A stretch of 64,000 nt of DNA from Pseudomonas sp. MN1F (GTDB lineage Bacteria; Pseudomonadota; Gammaproteobacteria; Pseudomonadales; Pseudomonadaceae). This document shows, piece by piece, positions 26,010-34,872 of this stretch. Within the stretch, counting starts at the first letter, position 1, and each line of letters starts with the position of its first letter. The stretch lies in assembly GCF_009391885.1 (NCBI RefSeq), contig NZ_VZII01000047.1:1-64000 (forward strand). Direction: 5' to 3'. Below the pieces are notes generated by a model. The model was not told the origin of the DNA, did no database searches, and worked only from the letters and a program-made list of their open reading frames with translations. The position numbers and the translations under genes were made by a program.

Positions 26010-26942
26010 TCACAGCCCGCCGCCGAAGCGATACTGCCAGACCACGCCGGCCACATCGAATTCGCTGCCGGTGCGGGTGTGGGCACCATTGCTGGCAAAC
26101 AGCTTCACCGAGTTGTTGCGGTTGACCGGCAGGGTGAGGGTGCAGCCATAGCGGGTGTTTTCCTGGAAGTCGTGGTTGCCCACCCCGTCGACCGAGGTGT
26201 TGCCGCCAGCGAAATAGGTGCCGTCCAGCGAGGCCCAGACACCATTTTGAAAGGCGTAGATCAGGTGCACCTGGGTCTGGTAGATCGGCCGCTGGGAAAA
26301 GCTGCGGTTGCCGAGGTACTGGTTGTTGTCGGTGAAGAAGGTGCCTGCGCCCGACAACTCCAGGGTCACTGCGCCGATGCGCTTGGAGATGCCGATTTCA
26401 GGCTTGAACGACCAGCGATTGTTGCCGAGGTTGACCAGCCGGCTGGAGTCGTATTGGCCAAGCGGCGCGGTGATCGCCAGGCTGGTGCCGATGATCACGT
26501 CCTGCTGGTAGCTGGGAAACTCCGCCAGCGACAGGGCCGGGGCGCCATACCAGTTGACTGAAAAACGCAATCTCGGGTCGATCAGGCCGCTCACATTGCG
26601 CTCCCTGGGTTCGCCGGCGAACAGTGCAGACCCGCTCAACCTGGCCTCGGGCACGACGACATCGAACTTGGCGGAACGGCCCCAGACATCCAGTGACCTG
26701 GCATAGGCAAACACCACCGTTTCGATGTCGAGCTTGGCATCTTCCAGCGGCACCGAGGGGTTGGCGGTCACGTTGCCCCGCAGGTCGCTGTAGCCCAGCA
26801 GCAGGAAGTTGATGCCGACTGGCGTATTGGCGTAGGCCCTGGGCTCGAGATCCTCGGCGTTGGCGCCCTGGGCGGCCAGCAGCAGCGGCGCCAGGCTCAA
26901 CGGAGCCAGCCTGACCACGCAGGGTCTGTGTTTCGACGCCAT
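26010..26942 (-). CDS. Outer-membrane transporter of the phenol-degradation MetA-like family
   Basis: A 310-residue protein with a signal peptide ending near AQGANAED and alternating-hydrophobicity strands up to a C-terminal Phe-containing strand (VAGVVWQYRFGGGL), which is the profile of the MetA-like family of outer-membrane proteins seen in aromatic catabolic loci. The barrel ends close to the C-terminus. It stands alone between the convergent EamA gene and a potassium channel gene. The substrate cannot be inferred. Confidence 0.72.
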   Translation of the reverse strand: MASKHRPCVVRLAPLSLAPLLLAAQGANAEDLEPRAYANTPVGINFLLLGYSDLRGNVTANPSVPLEDAKLDIETVVFAYARSLDVWGRSAKFDVVVPEARLSGSALFAGEPRERNVSGLIDPRLRFSVNWYGAPALSLAEFPSYQQDVIIGTSLAITAPLGQYDSSRLVNLGNNRWSFKPEIGISKRIGAVTLELSGAGTFFTDNNQYLGNRSFSQRPIYQTQVHLIYAFQNGVWASLDGTYFAGGNTSVDGVGNHDFQENTRYGCTLTLPVNRNNSVKLFASNGAHTRTGSEFDVAGVVWQYRFGGGL

Positions 26943-27018
26943 TCGCTCGCTTCCTGTCAGGCTGCCCGGGTGCTATGTACTGTTGTAGTTGATCCGGCAG
27001 CGGACGTCGCCCCGTGTA

Positions 27019-27351
27019 TCAGTGGATACCTTGGTCTTCCAGTACTTTGCGCAACGCATGCACGCCGACCGCGACGATCAGCCCGGTCATGACGATGCCC
27101 GCCATTCCGATCAGCATGGCCAGGCAGCGTGCCAGGCCAAGCTTGGGCACCAGGTCGCCATAGCCAATGGTCAAGCCTGTCACGAAGGAAAAGTACAGGC
27201 CATCGCCCACCGGCCAGCCTTCCAGCTCGCCGACGACCAGCCCGAGCAGGGCCATGAACACCAGCAGCACCGACACGATCGGCCAGACCACCAGCAGCCC
27301 GCGCCAGAACTCACCGATGAAGTCACGTCGCAACGGTTTCATGGCTCGCAT
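27019..27351 (-). CDS. Two-TM potassium channel protein
   Basis: A 110-residue protein with two TM helices (about 18-40 and 75-98) around a pore loop containing the selectivity filter TIGYGD. This is a minimal K+ channel pore of the Ion_trans_2 family without an RCK regulatory domain. An AAGGAG Shine-Dalgarno lies 7 bases before the start. There is no obvious operon partner. Confidence 0.85.
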   Translation of the reverse strand: MRAMKPLRRDFIGEFWRGLLVVWPIVSVLLVFMALLGLVVGELEGWPVGDGLYFSFVTGLTIGYGDLVPKLGLARCLAMLIGMAGIVMTGLIVAVGVHALRKVLEDQGIH

Positions 27352-27545
27352 GGGACACTCCTTGAAAGAAGCAAACGACGGATTTGTTCACCCTCACACC
27401 TGGCTGCATTGCCAATCACCAGCCATCATCATCTAGCAGAATCTAGCTGTACTGGCCGTATTGCGGGTGTGCTGTACCTGGCTGGCCGACGCTTTTGCAG
27501 TGCAATCCCCCTTTGGCATCGACGCTTGGCGCGGAGGTCATCATC

Positions 27546-28877
27546 GTGCGCGATCCTGCAAAAAAAATGGGCCTGGTCGGGCTCACCACGTTGGTCACGG
27601 TGAACATGATGGGCTCCGGCATCATCATGCTGCCGGCAAGTATGGCGCAGATCGGCGCCGTCTCGCTGTTGTCCTGGGTGATCACGGCTGTGGGCTCGAT
27701 GGCCATCGCCTATTGCTTCGCCCAGTGCGGCATCTACTGCACGCGTTCAGGCGGCATGTCGGCCTACAGTGAAGAGGCCCACGGCAAATCCGCGTTCTTC
27801 CTCTGTTCCTACCTTTATTTTCTGTCACTGATGATCGGCAACGTTGCCATCGGCATTTCTGCCGTGGGTTACCTCACGCCCTTCATCCCCTGGCTCGGCA
27901 GCGGTGCGCTGCCGCTGCTGGTCGGGGCGGTGGCGCTGATCTGGTTCACGACCCTGGCCAATCTGGGGGGCGCCGACATCACCGGGCGCCTGGGGGCGAT
28001 CAGTGTCTGGGGCGTGATCGTGCCGGTGGCGGGCCTGAGCCTGATCGGCTGGTTCTGGTTCAGCCCTGCAACCTTCCATGAGGCCTGGAACCCCGGGCAG
28101 GTGCCGGTCGGCCAGGCGATCACCAACAGCATTCCGCTGACTTTGTGGGCGTTCCTGGGCATGGAGTCGGCTGCGCAGAACTCCGACGCGGTGGAGAACC
28201 CCAAGCGCAATGTGCCGCTGGCCTGCCTGTTCGGCACGCTGGGCGCGGCGGTGGTGTACATCCTTTCGACCAGCGTCATCCAGGGCATCGTGCCCAACCC
28301 CGACCTGGCCAACGCCAGTGCGCCGTTCGCCCTGGCTTACGCACGGATGTTCGATGACACCGTTGGCAACGTGATCATGGGCCTGGCGGTGATCGCCTGC
28401 GTCGGCTCTTTGCTGGGCTGGCAGTTCACCCTGGCAGAGACTGCCAAGGTCACGGCGGGGCAGGGGCTGTTCCCGAAACTGTTCACCCGCACCACGGCCC
28501 GGGGCGTGCCCCTGGCCGGGATGCTGACCTGTGCGGTGATGCAGAGCCTGATTGCCCTGTCGACCTTGTCACCCAACGCCAGCGCCCAGTTCGGCAGGCT
28601 GGTCAACCTGGCGGCGGTCACCAACATCATTCCCTACATCACCTCGCTGACCGGCTTGCTGGTGATCATGTACAAGGCCCAGGTGGACATCGCCATTTTC
28701 CGCCGCAACAGCGCCATCATGCTGGTCGCCGTGTGCTATTGCCTCTATGCGCTTTACGCCTCGGGGCTGGAGGCGGTATTTGGAGCGGCACTGATCATGG
28801 CGTTGGGTTACCTGTTGTTCGGCTTCATCGCCAAGCGATTCATCAAGGGGCTGGACATGATCGGAGGCGCGCCATGA
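27546..28877 (+). CDS. potE: APC antiporter of the PotE type (putrescine/ornithine)
   Basis: A 443-residue amino acid/polyamine antiporter with about twelve TM helices. Close in length and pattern to PotE, with GLTTLVTVNMMGSGIIMLP in TM1 and LWAFLGMESAAQNSDAVENPKR after TM6 (each quoted in part). I chose the GTG at 27546 because GGAGG lies 7 bases before it and conserved sequence begins there; an upstream ATG adds 17 unrelated residues. The gene overlaps the following binding-protein gene by ATGA. CadB- or ArcD-like exchange is also possible. Confidence 0.82.
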   Translation: MRDPAKKMGLVGLTTLVTVNMMGSGIIMLPASMAQIGAVSLLSWVITAVGSMAIAYCFAQCGIYCTRSGGMSAYSEEAHGKSAFFLCSYLYFLSLMIGNVAIGISAVGYLTPFIPWLGSGALPLLVGAVALIWFTTLANLGGADITGRLGAISVWGVIVPVAGLSLIGWFWFSPATFHEAWNPGQVPVGQAITNSIPLTLWAFLGMESAAQNSDAVENPKRNVPLACLFGTLGAAVVYILSTSVIQGIVPNPDLANASAPFALAYARMFDDTVGNVIMGLAVIACVGSLLGWQFTLAETAKVTAGQGLFPKLFTRTTARGVPLAGMLTCAVMQSLIALSTLSPNASAQFGRLVNLAAVTNIIPYITSLTGLLVIMYKAQVDIAIFRRNSAIMLVAVCYCLYALYASGLEAVFGAALIMALGYLLFGFIAKRFIKGLDMIGGAP

Positions 28878-29788
28878 GCAGCAGAGCGAAGCTGGCCAGC
28901 CTGTGCCTTGCCAGCCTGATTGGCTGGGCGACACCCTATGCCACGGTTGCTGCAGCGCATGTCATGGGCCGGATACGTGACAGCCAGGTGCTGACGCTGG
29001 GGTACATGGACGGTTTTGCGCCGTTTTCCTCGGGCAATGAACAGGCCCCGCAAGGTTACGCGGTCGAATTATGCCGGGCAGTTGCCGAACGGCTGCGCCA
29101 GACGCCCGGTTTTGCGGGGCTGCAGGTGCGCTGGCGGGCGCTGCCGGAGCAGGAGGTTGCGCGCTCGTTGAGCGAGGGGCAGGTCGATCTGTTCTGCACG
29201 CCTGCGGTGGAAACCCTCGCCAGGCGCAAAACCCTGGACTTCTCCATACCGGTGTTCACCTCCGGCCTGGCCGCCATGGTCAGGCGCGATGCACCCGCGA
29301 CCTTGCTCGGGCCGCTCAACGGCCGTGCCGGTGATAGCGGCCCACGCTGGCGCGCGACGATCAATGCGGGCCTGAGCAAACACAGCTTTGCCGTGCTGCA
29401 AGGCACGGTGAGCAGCGATTGGGCCCGGCAACGGATTCGCCAGCTTGGTTTGCAATCCACCTTGCAGGAGGTGCCCACCTATCAGGAAGGGGTGCGCCGA
29501 GTGGCAGCGCGCGAGGTTGATGCCTTCCTCGGCGACCGCATGGTCCTGTTGGCCTACCAGGCCGGGCAGGCCGAACGTGAGCAGCTGTGGGTGCCGGACC
29601 GCCTGTTCGACATGCACCAGGTAGCGCTGGCGATGGCCCGGGGCGATGAGGATTTTCGGCTGCTGGTGGACAGCGCCTTGAGTCAGGCGCTTGCAGGGCA
29701 GCGCGGCGAGGAGCTGTACACGCGTTACCTGGGGCCACAGTCGGCGCAGGACCGTTTGCTGCAGGGCCTGTACCCGCTGCCTGATTAA
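28874..29788 (+). CDS. Periplasmic amino-acid-binding protein (family 3)
   Basis: A 304-residue solute-binding protein with a signal peptide (about residues 1-27) and the two-lobed SBP_bac_3 fold (VLTLGYMDGFAPFSS and GYAVELCRAVAERL in lobe one; LDFSIPVFTSG at the hinge; EVDAFLGDRMVLL in lobe two). No ABC permease or ATPase is adjacent; instead the gene is translationally coupled to the PotE-like antiporter. It may feed ligand to an unlinked ABC system, or act as a sensor in the periplasm. Confidence 0.82.
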   Translation: MSSRAKLASLCLASLIGWATPYATVAAAHVMGRIRDSQVLTLGYMDGFAPFSSGNEQAPQGYAVELCRAVAERLRQTPGFAGLQVRWRALPEQEVARSLSEGQVDLFCTPAVETLARRKTLDFSIPVFTSGLAAMVRRDAPATLLGPLNGRAGDSGPRWRATINAGLSKHSFAVLQGTVSSDWARQRIRQLGLQSTLQEVPTYQEGVRRVAAREVDAFLGDRMVLLAYQAGQAEREQLWVPDRLFDMHQVALAMARGDEDFRLLVDSALSQALAGQRGEELYTRYLGPQSAQDRLLQGLYPLPD

Positions 29789-29804
29789 CCGGGCCGGCCT
29801 TTGA

Positions 29805-30290
29805 TCATCCCCTCGCCGCGAACCGCAAGGCCAGCGGCAGCGCCAGTGCCCAGACGGGCGCCAGGATCAGCGCGGTATCCAGGCGCCCCAGAGGCAAGTC
29901 GATACCGGCCAGCCGGGCGCCAGCCAGATAGGCCAATGGGCCACCGAGCAGGCCCAGCAGCACCGCGAGCCATGCGGGCTGGCCGAGCCCTGCCAGGCTG
30001 TGGCGCATGCCACTGGCCAACACCAGCCACAGCAGGGCCAGCCACGCAGGCAGCGGCCACTGGCCGAAGCTGAATACGCCGAGCATGCCCAGTGTGCTGT
30101 CCAGCAGGCAGCCAGCCACCGCTACCCACAGCAGTACGCGTAGCTCACCGCCTGGGCTCAGCCACACGTGCAGCAGCAGGCCGAACACTACTATCAGCAA
30201 CAGCCAAGGCCTGTGCGCCCCCAGTACACACAGCCACCAGCCAGCCTGCAGCCACAGCGCATTGCCGAGCAGCCAGCCACGGCGCACCAT
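29805..30290 (-). CDS. DUF2878 membrane protein
   Basis: A 161-residue protein made almost entirely of hydrophobic helices (four to six TM segments), matching DUF2878. Its start lies 2 bases after the stop of the cyclopropane-synthase gene (TGAACATG), so it is the last gene of the lipid operon. No function is known; a role in membrane lipid handling is inferred from its partners only. The longer open frame upstream overlaps the synthase gene and is not used. Confidence 0.8.
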   Translation of the reverse strand: MVRRGWLLGNALWLQAGWWLCVLGAHRPWLLLIVVFGLLLHVWLSPGGELRVLLWVAVAGCLLDSTLGMLGVFSFGQWPLPAWLALLWLVLASGMRHSLAGLGQPAWLAVLLGLLGGPLAYLAGARLAGIDLPLGRLDTALILAPVWALALPLALRFAARG

Positions 30291-30292
30291 GT

Positions 30293-31552
30293 TCAGGCAC
30301 CCGGTAGTGGCGCCCGTCGCGCCTGGGGCCCGGCCCACAGCATCTGGGCCACGCCGATGGTCCGCTCCTCGAAGCCGCCCTGGCAATAGCACAGGTAGAA
30401 CTCCCACAGGCGCTGGAAGGCGTCGTCGTAACCGAGCCTGGCCAACTCGGTGCGCGAATGGCGCAGGTTGTCGCGCCAATGGCGCAGGGTGCGCGCATAG
30501 TCCTGGCCGAAATCCTCAAGGTGCACCAGGTTCAGCGCCGTCTGGCGGCTGGCGGTGTCGAGCAGGACGCTCAGCGAGGGCAGGGCGCCGCCAGGGAAGA
30601 TATAGCGCTGGATGAAGTCCACCGAGCGCCGGGCCTGGGCGTAGCGCTGGTCGCGGATGGTGATGGCCTGCAGCAGCATCAGGCCGTCGTCCTTGAGCAG
30701 CGCGGCACATTGGCGAAAGTAGGTGGGCAGGTAGCGGTGGCCGACGGCCTCGATCATCTCGATGGACACCAGCTTGTCGAAGCGCCCGCGCAGGTCGCGG
30801 TAGTCCTCGTGCAGCACGGTGACGTGCTGCTCCAGGCCCAGCGCCTTGACCCGCTGCAAGGTGTGCGCGTGCTGCGCGGCGGAAAGGGTGGTGGTGGTGA
30901 CCCGGCAGCCATGCTGCAAGGCCGCGTAGATGGCCAGGCTGCCCCAGCCGCTGCCGATTTCCAGCAGGTGTTCGCCGGGCTTGAGTTCGAGCTTCTGGCA
31001 GATCTGCCGGAGCTTGTTCGACTGCGCCTGTTCCAGGCTTTGCTCGGCGCTGTCGAACTGAGCGGCGGAATACATCATGGTCGGATCGAGCAGCCGTTCG
31101 AACAGGGCATTGCCCAGGTCATAGTGGGCCAGGATGTTGCGCCGTGCGCCGCGCCGGCTGTTGCGGTTGAGGTGGTGCAGTAGGCGCAGGGCCGGGCGCG
31201 CCAGGCGGGCCAGGCCGCCCTCCATGGCGTCCAGCACGTCGAGGTTGGCGACGAACAGCCGGGTCACTGCGGCCAGGTCCGGGCTGCGCCAGTAGCCGTG
31301 GATGTAGCCTTCGCCGGCGCCGATCGAGCCATTGCCGGCCACCAGGCCCCAGGCGGCGTCGTCCACAATCTCCACTTCCGCGTAGAGCGGGCTGGCGACG
31401 TCGCCGAAGCTCCATTGCCGGCCTTGGCTGATCAGGCGCAGATGGCCACGGCTCAGCTGATGCAGCTGCGCCAGTACCGCACGCCTGGCCAGCCCGCCGA
31501 ACAGCGGCGTGATTCCGGCTGATTTGCTAACGCTCAAGGTCGGTTCGGACAT
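30293..31552 (-). CDS. Cyclopropane-fatty-acyl-phospholipid synthase family methyltransferase
   Basis: A 419-residue SAM-dependent enzyme of the CFA synthase family. Key elements are LLEIGSGWGSLAIYAA (SAM site), the ARRNILAHYDLGNALFERLLD membrane/lipid region (in part), and LVSIEMIEAVGHRYLPTYF. It methylates or cyclopropanates unsaturated acyl chains in membrane lipids. It overlaps DUF1365 by 26 nt. In this gene context (FAD oxidase, DUF1365, SnoaL-like) it is probably a specialised fatty-acid modifier rather than the general cfa; a furan or branched fatty acid product is conceivable. Confidence 0.88.
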   Translation of the reverse strand: MSEPTLSVSKSAGITPLFGGLARRAVLAQLHQLSRGHLRLISQGRQWSFGDVASPLYAEVEIVDDAAWGLVAGNGSIGAGEGYIHGYWRSPDLAAVTRLFVANLDVLDAMEGGLARLARPALRLLHHLNRNSRRGARRNILAHYDLGNALFERLLDPTMMYSAAQFDSAEQSLEQAQSNKLRQICQKLELKPGEHLLEIGSGWGSLAIYAALQHGCRVTTTTLSAAQHAHTLQRVKALGLEQHVTVLHEDYRDLRGRFDKLVSIEMIEAVGHRYLPTYFRQCAALLKDDGLMLLQAITIRDQRYAQARRSVDFIQRYIFPGGALPSLSVLLDTASRQTALNLVHLEDFGQDYARTLRHWRDNLRHSRTELARLGYDDAFQRLWEFYLCYCQGGFEERTIGVAQMLWAGPQARRAPLPGA

Positions 31553-32339
31553 GGTCGGGTTCCTCACGGATGGCTTGGCCAAGCGACAGGTCGTGCTGGC
31601 TGGCAGAGTGGTCGTAGACGGGGGAGCGTTTGAGCACCAGGCGCAGGGCTTGCCAGTAGATGCCGGTGACGGTGCGCAGGCTCATCCAGGGAAAGGCCAG
31701 GATGTGCCGATGCAGGCTGGCGCGGTCCAGCGGCTGGCGCTGCACGGCAAGGTCTGCGGCGAATACCAGGTGCCCGGCGCGCCAGTTTTCCATGTGCACG
31801 CGCACGCGTTGTGCATCGACGGCGAAGCGCAGCCGGTAGTCCATGTCCATGGGCATGAACGGCGAAACGTGGAAGGCCTTGGCCACGGTAAAGGGCCGGG
31901 CCAGGTCGCCTTGCACCGGCAGCACGTAGTGATAGCGCTCGCGCCAGGGGGTGTTGCGCACCTCCAGCAGCACGGCCGCGACCTGGCCTTGGCGGTCGTG
32001 GCAGAAGTAGACACTCACCGGGTTGAACGACAGCCCCCAGCAGCGCGGTTGCGTCAGCAGGTGCACCGCGCCTTCGGGCACCTGCCCGGTGGCCTGGCCA
32101 ACCAGCAGGCGCGCGGCCTCGATCAACGGCATGCCCTGGCGGGTCAACGCCGGCAGGTAGTCGGTTTCGCGCCAGCACAACGGTGCCAGGCGCGAGCGCC
32201 CGAGCCAGCGCGACAGGCCTGGCAGGCGCGGCAACTCGTCGAGGTCCAGATAGAACAGGCCGATGCGATAGCGGAACGCGTGGGGCGCAGGGCTCAGGCG
32301 CCGGTGGCTGAGCCAGCCGTGACACAGGCTGCTGTTCAC
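31527..32339 (-). CDS. DUF1365 protein
   Basis: A 270-residue DUF1365 protein with the conserved NPVSVYFCHD and MDMDYRLRF elements. It begins with a GTG whose last bases overlap the stop of the FAD oxidoreductase gene (GTGA), so translation is coupled. DUF1365 genes commonly sit between an FAD-dependent oxidoreductase and a cyclopropane synthase, as here. No reaction is established to my knowledge. A longer open frame extends upstream within the oxidoreductase gene and is a shadow. Confidence 0.85.
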   Translation of the reverse strand: MNSSLCHGWLSHRRLSPAPHAFRYRIGLFYLDLDELPRLPGLSRWLGRSRLAPLCWRETDYLPALTRQGMPLIEAARLLVGQATGQVPEGAVHLLTQPRCWGLSFNPVSVYFCHDRQGQVAAVLLEVRNTPWRERYHYVLPVQGDLARPFTVAKAFHVSPFMPMDMDYRLRFAVDAQRVRVHMENWRAGHLVFAADLAVQRQPLDRASLHRHILAFPWMSLRTVTGIYWQALRLVLKRSPVYDHSASQHDLSLGQAIREEPDHVRTDLER

Positions 32340-33583
32340 AGCTGCTCTCCAAAGTGCCTGGCGACATTCAGTGCACTGAGCACGCCGTCTTCGTGAAAGC
32401 CGTTGGCCCAGTAGGCACCACAGTAGTAACTGTGCAGCGGGCCCTGCAGTTCGCCCTGCCGGGCCTGGGCGGCCACGGCGGCGAGGCTGTACTGGGGATG
32501 GGCATACTCGAAGCGGGCGAGGATCTGTGCCGGGTCCACCAGCGCCGTCTGGTTGAGGCTGACGCAGAAGGTGGCCGGCGCCTCGATGCCCTGCAGGATG
32601 TTCATGTTGTAGGTGAGCGCAGCGGGGGCCTGCTCGCTGCCAGCCAGGCGGTAGTTCCAGCTGGCCCAGGCCCTGCGCCGGCGGGGCAGCAGGCGGGTGT
32701 CGGTGTGCAGCACCACGTCGTTGCTGGCGTAGCGGATGGCGCCGAGGATCGCCTGCTCCTGTTCGCTGGGGCCATCCAGCAGCGCCAGGGCCTGGTCGCT
32801 GTGGCAGGCGAAGACCACCTTGTCGAAGCGTTCGCTGCCAGCGGCCCAGGTCACGCTTACGCCCTGATCGTCGCGGCTCACCCGTTGCACCGGGCAGTTC
32901 AGGCGAATGTGCTCGGCAAAGGGCTGGCACAGCGGCGCCAGGTAGCTGCGTGAACCGCCCTCGATCACCCGCCATTGCGGGCGCTGGTTGACCGAAAGCA
33001 GGCCGTGGTTACGGCAGAAGCGCACGAAGAACTGCAGCGGGAAATGCAGCATGTCGGCCCGCGACATCGACCAGATGGCCGAGCCCATGGGCACGATGTA
33101 GTGGTCGATGAAGCGCTGGCCGTAGCGGTTATCACGCAAGTAGTTGCCCAAGGTGGTCTGGCCGTCGATACGCTGCTGGTCCAGGTCGGCCAGGGCCTGG
33201 CGGTTGAAACGCAGCACATCGCGCAGCATGCCCCAGAAGCCTGGCGACAACAGGTTGCGCCGCTGGGCGAACAGGCTGCGCAGGTCGTGCCCGTTGTACT
33301 CGAAGCCTGTGCGCGGGTCGTGCACCGAAAAGCTCATCTCGGTCACCCGCGAGGCGACGCCCAGGTGCTCCAGCAGGCGGATGAAATGCGGATAGGTCCA
33401 GTCATTGAAGACGATGAAACCGGTGTCCACCGCATGGTGCTGGCCGCGCCAATGCACATCGACGGTATGCGTGTGTCCGCCGACCCGGTCTGCCGCTTCG
33501 AATACCGTGACGGCGTGCTGGCGTGACAGCAGGTGGGCGCATGTAAGGCCGGCGATGCCGCTACCGATGATGGCGATGCGCAT
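32336..33583 (-). CDS. FAD-dependent amine-oxidase-like oxidoreductase
   Basis: A 415-residue flavoprotein with an N-terminal FAD motif (IAIIGSGIAGLTCAHLLS) and the RVGGHTHTVD loop typical of the NAD(P)-binding/amine-oxidase superfamily, here the subgroup linked to DUF1365 and cyclopropane synthases. It could desaturate or oxidise a fatty acyl chain. It follows the SDR by 3 bp and overlaps DUF1365 by 4 nt. Confidence 0.86.
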   Translation of the reverse strand: MRIAIIGSGIAGLTCAHLLSRQHAVTVFEAADRVGGHTHTVDVHWRGQHHAVDTGFIVFNDWTYPHFIRLLEHLGVASRVTEMSFSVHDPRTGFEYNGHDLRSLFAQRRNLLSPGFWGMLRDVLRFNRQALADLDQQRIDGQTTLGNYLRDNRYGQRFIDHYIVPMGSAIWSMSRADMLHFPLQFFVRFCRNHGLLSVNQRPQWRVIEGGSRSYLAPLCQPFAEHIRLNCPVQRVSRDDQGVSVTWAAGSERFDKVVFACHSDQALALLDGPSEQEQAILGAIRYASNDVVLHTDTRLLPRRRRAWASWNYRLAGSEQAPAALTYNMNILQGIEAPATFCVSLNQTALVDPAQILARFEYAHPQYSLAAVAAQARQGELQGPLHSYYCGAYWANGFHEDGVLSALNVARHFGEQL

Positions 33584-33586
33584 GGC

Positions 33587-34339
33587 TCAGCCCTGGGGTT
33601 GACGCGCCAGGCGCTGGCCCAGCTTCAGGCGCCAGCGTGCCGGCAGTGCGCCGAGCAGGCGCAGCAACAGGGTGAAGGTGGCGGGGAAAGTGATCTCCAG
33701 TGGGCGACGGGGCAGTCGTGCGAGAATGTGCCCGGCGGCGCGCTCGGCGCTCCACAGCTGGGGCATGGGGAAGTCGTTGCGGCGGGTCAGGGGGGTATCG
33801 ACGAAGCCGGGGTTGACCAGGGTGACATCAATGTTCTCGTGAGCCAGGTCCAGGCGCAGGGATTCGACCAGGTAGCGCAGCGCGGCCTTTGACGCGCCAT
33901 AGGCACCGGCCCGCGGCAGGGCAAACCAGCTGACGGAGCTGCCCACCACCACTAGGTGCGGGTGCTGGCTGCGGCGCAGCAAGGGCAAGGCCGCAGCCAG
34001 GCAGTGGCTGGTGCCGAGCAGGTTGGTGCGGATCACCCGCTCGACCAGCGCCGGGTCGAACTGTCCGGGCTCCAGGTATTCGCAGGTGCCGGCATTGAGG
34101 ATTACCAGGTCCAGCGAGCCCCAGGCTTGCTCGATCTGCGTGGCGATCAAGGCGACCTGCTCAGGCTGGTCGACATCGCCGACAGCCAACAGGACCTGGC
34201 CCGGAAAGTGTGCGGCGAAGTTTGCCAGGCTTTCTGCCCGACGCGCCCCTAACGCTACCTGGTGGCCTTGCTCCAGCAAGCGCTGCGCCAGTGCCGCGCC
34301 GATGCCGCTGCTGGCACCGGTCAGCCAGCAGCGGCTCAT
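33587..34339 (-). CDS. Short-chain dehydrogenase/reductase
   Basis: A 250-residue classical SDR with the cofactor motif TGASSGIGAALAQ, the NAG motif (LNAGTCEYLEP), catalytic Ser in VVGSSVSWF and YGASK as the Tyr-Lys pair. Its ATG overlaps the stop of the SnoaL-like gene (ATGA). It is the second gene of the putatively light-regulated lipid operon. The substrate is unknown. Confidence 0.88.
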   Translation of the reverse strand: MSRCWLTGASSGIGAALAQRLLEQGHQVALGARRAESLANFAAHFPGQVLLAVGDVDQPEQVALIATQIEQAWGSLDLVILNAGTCEYLEPGQFDPALVERVIRTNLLGTSHCLAAALPLLRRSQHPHLVVVGSSVSWFALPRAGAYGASKAALRYLVESLRLDLAHENIDVTLVNPGFVDTPLTRRNDFPMPQLWSAERAAGHILARLPRRPLEITFPATFTLLLRLLGALPARWRLKLGQRLARQPQG

Positions 34340-34758
34340 GCCAGCCTGCCCTTGAGCCAGCGCACCGCGCCGCCCAAAACCGGCACATGCTCATACAGCA
34401 AGGCGCCGGCGTCGAAGTAGTCCTGGTGAAAGTGCACCCGTGCGCGCCAACGCAAATGGCTGCAGCCCTGCAGGCTGATCGGCTGGCCGCCAGCCAGGCG
34501 CGGGTGGCGATAGTGCAAGGTCCAGCGGATGTAGCCGTGGCCCGGCTGTGGCTCGTCCAGGCCCTCGAAGGTGTAACGGACCTCGGTAACGTTGCCATAC
34601 AGCTGGGCGAAATAGGCGCGCAAGGCCGTCAGCCCACTGATGTGATGGAGCGGGTCGCGAAAGGTGACATCCTCGCTGTACAAGTCGCCCAGCATCTGGA
34701 GGTTGTCTGAACCCAGCGCGGCAAAGCGCTCGGTGAAATGTTGCAGGTAGTTGGACAT
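34336..34758 (-). CDS. SnoaL/NTF2-like protein
   Basis: A 140-residue cone-fold protein of the NTF2/SnoaL superfamily (FTERFAALGSDNLQMLGDLY, then VTFRDPLHHISG), which includes small isomerases, cyclases and binding proteins. Start at 34758; an upstream in-frame start would run through the promoter repeats. It is the first gene of the six-gene operon and lies directly under the two LitR-type sites. Function within the operon is unknown. Confidence 0.82.
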   Translation of the reverse strand: MSNYLQHFTERFAALGSDNLQMLGDLYSEDVTFRDPLHHISGLTALRAYFAQLYGNVTEVRYTFEGLDEPQPGHGYIRWTLHYRHPRLAGGQPISLQGCSHLRWRARVHFHQDYFDAGALLYEHVPVLGGAVRWLKGRLA

Positions 34759-34768
34759 GCACAATACC

Positions 34769-34792
34769 TGTACAAAATGAAATAACTGTACA
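34769..34792. promoter_or_regulatory. LitR-type site TGTACA-N12-TGTACA
   Basis: A perfect direct repeat of TGTACA with a 12-bp spacer lies 11 bases before the SnoaL-like start. It matches the T(G/A)TACA-N12-TGTACA pattern that I recall being reported for the light-responsive MerR regulators LitR/PplR of P. putida. Such a site close to the start suggests control of this operon by a LitR encoded outside the window. Confidence 0.72.
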
Positions 34793-34820
34793 AGGTATAG
34801 TGCAGGTGCCCGGATAAATC

Positions 34821-34844
34821 TATACAGAAGAATATTTTTGTACA
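34821..34844. promoter_or_regulatory. LitR-type site TATACA-N12-TGTACA
   Basis: A second copy of the pattern (TATACA at 34821, TGTACA at 34839), in an AT-rich stretch between the lipid operon and the 3' end of the Anbu operon. Two sites 52 bp apart suggest cooperative binding. Confidence 0.68.
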
Positions 34845-34872
34845 ATTTTATCGCGCACCCTGTGCGCGGCCT

